Position numbers and translations under genes: made by a program. From contig JALVXV010000312.1 of NCBI GenBank assembly GCA_027038235.1, positions 1 to 5,601 of the forward strand: 5,601 nucleotides of DNA. The letters are read 5' to 3'. This DNA is from Campylobacterales bacterium. Lineage in GTDB: Bacteria > Campylobacterota > Campylobacteria > Campylobacterales > JALSKU01. The notes under the pieces are model-generated. The model ran no database searches and had not been told where the DNA came from. It was given only the letters and a program-made list of their open reading frames with translations. Of this stretch, positions 5,422 through 5,601 are shown piece after piece. Every line of letters begins with the position of its first letter. Position 1 is the stretch's first letter.

Positions 5422-5435
5422 AAAAAAGGGGGGGG
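5420..5435. repeat. A8G8 homopolymer tract after iorA
   Basis: Eight A (starting inside the iorA stop codon) are followed at once by eight G (5428-5435). Poly-G runs of this length are the classic slippage-prone tracts of Campylobacterota. Since it follows the iorA stop it cannot change the IorA protein; it precedes, and in one frame is continuous with, the ogt remnant. Confidence 0.8.
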
Positions 5436-5601
5436 TCAAGAAGCGGTACTTCTTTTCAAAAAAAAGTTTTTCCTAGCTTTTGCAAATCCCTTGTGGCTCA
5501 ACCATAAGCTATCAAGAATTAGCTAAAAGAGCAGTAGGAAATGCCAATGGTAAAAATCTCATAGCTATCATCTCCTGCCATAGAGTCATAGCAAAGGATG
5601 G
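5436..5601 (+). pseudogene. ogt: Degenerate fragment of O6-methylguanine-DNA methyltransferase
   Basis: Reading from 5442, SGTSFQKKV matches the family block GTPFQxxVW. After a -1 shift at the T4 run 5478-5481 the reading continues as LLQIPCGSTISYQELAKR, then AVGNANGKNLIAII and SCHRVIAKDG to the edge. Compared with the E. coli Ogt block order, about eight residues are missing between the 'YxELA' and 'RAVG' motifs (an in-frame loss of about 24 bases), the active-site PCHRV has become SCHRV although its cysteine (codon 5576-5578) remains, and the Trp after FQKKV is Phe. No start codon or N-terminal domain is present: the fragment begins right after the A8G8 tract. One added T would restore the frame and remove the TAG at 5474, so a sequencing error could explain that lesion but not the others. 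Ogt repairs O6-alkylguanine by irreversible transfer to its cysteine; this copy is unlikely to work. The right end is unknown. Confidence 0.75.
5438..5454 (+). terminator. Possible weak iorA terminator
   Basis: AAGAAG-CGGTA-CTTCTT forms a 6-bp stem 17 bases after the iorA stop, followed by TTC. An alternative stem pairs ACTTCTTTT (5448-5456) with the A-rich AAAAAAAGT ending at 5467, followed by T4. The bases also belong to the ogt remnant, so the pairing may be incidental. No better terminator was seen for iorA. Confidence 0.25.

Noticed and set aside
4933..5439. A 168-codon open frame antisense to the 3' end of iorA
   Set aside because: It is fully opposite a gene with strong family motifs (GDG, DN, Fe-S cysteines), its translation is Cys/Tyr/Phe-rich without any family pattern, and it has no convincing ribosome binding site.

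Overview
The window is AT-rich, uses AGA for most Arg and ATA often for Ile, and has strong AAGGAG-type ribosome binding sites and AT-rich promoters with a TATAAT box but no clear -35. With the gene content, this suggests a free-living member of the Campylobacterota (Sulfurimonas/Sulfuricurvum/Sulfurospirillum type). That placement is inference from style, not a database match.

Layout. Two transcription units diverge from a promoter region at about 3428-3606. Rightwards runs iorA (3607-5421), the large catalytic subunit of indolepyruvate:ferredoxin oxidoreductase. Leftwards run a periplasmic binding protein of the branched-chain amino acid/amide family (2282-3427), a LivH-type permease (1298-2167), a small unrecognised lipoprotein (837-1262), iorB (141-662), and the first 46 codons of phenylacetate-CoA ligase (paaK, 1-140, cut by the window edge). 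A candidate promoter at 713-718 could let iorB-paaK be transcribed separately from the transporter genes. After iorA come an A8G8 homopolymer and a degenerate piece of an O6-methylguanine-DNA methyltransferase gene (ogt), which runs off the right edge.

How the genes fit together. PaaK makes arylacetyl-CoA from an arylacetate, and IorAB interconverts arylacetyl-CoA and arylpyruvate, the keto form of Phe, Tyr or Trp. With reduced ferredoxin the pair can work in the biosynthetic direction, as described for methanogens; otherwise it degrades aromatic amino acids. The linked binding protein and permease plausibly import the aromatic substrate. Only one of the two usual permeases is seen and no ATPase gene is visible, so the transporter is incomplete within the window.

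Most notable non-coding structure. An imperfect 39-nt inverted repeat with an octamer tandem repeat in one arm sits between the binding-protein and permease genes and overlaps the binding-protein stop codon. Short hairpins cover the ribosome binding sites of livH and iorB. Palindromes lie directly upstream of the -10 boxes of both divergent promoters. No mobile element, CRISPR array, tRNA or rRNA was seen. I found no clear evidence for an entirely new system; the best candidate for something under-described is the linked arylacid uptake and aryl-CoA/IOR module with its unusual gene arrangement.
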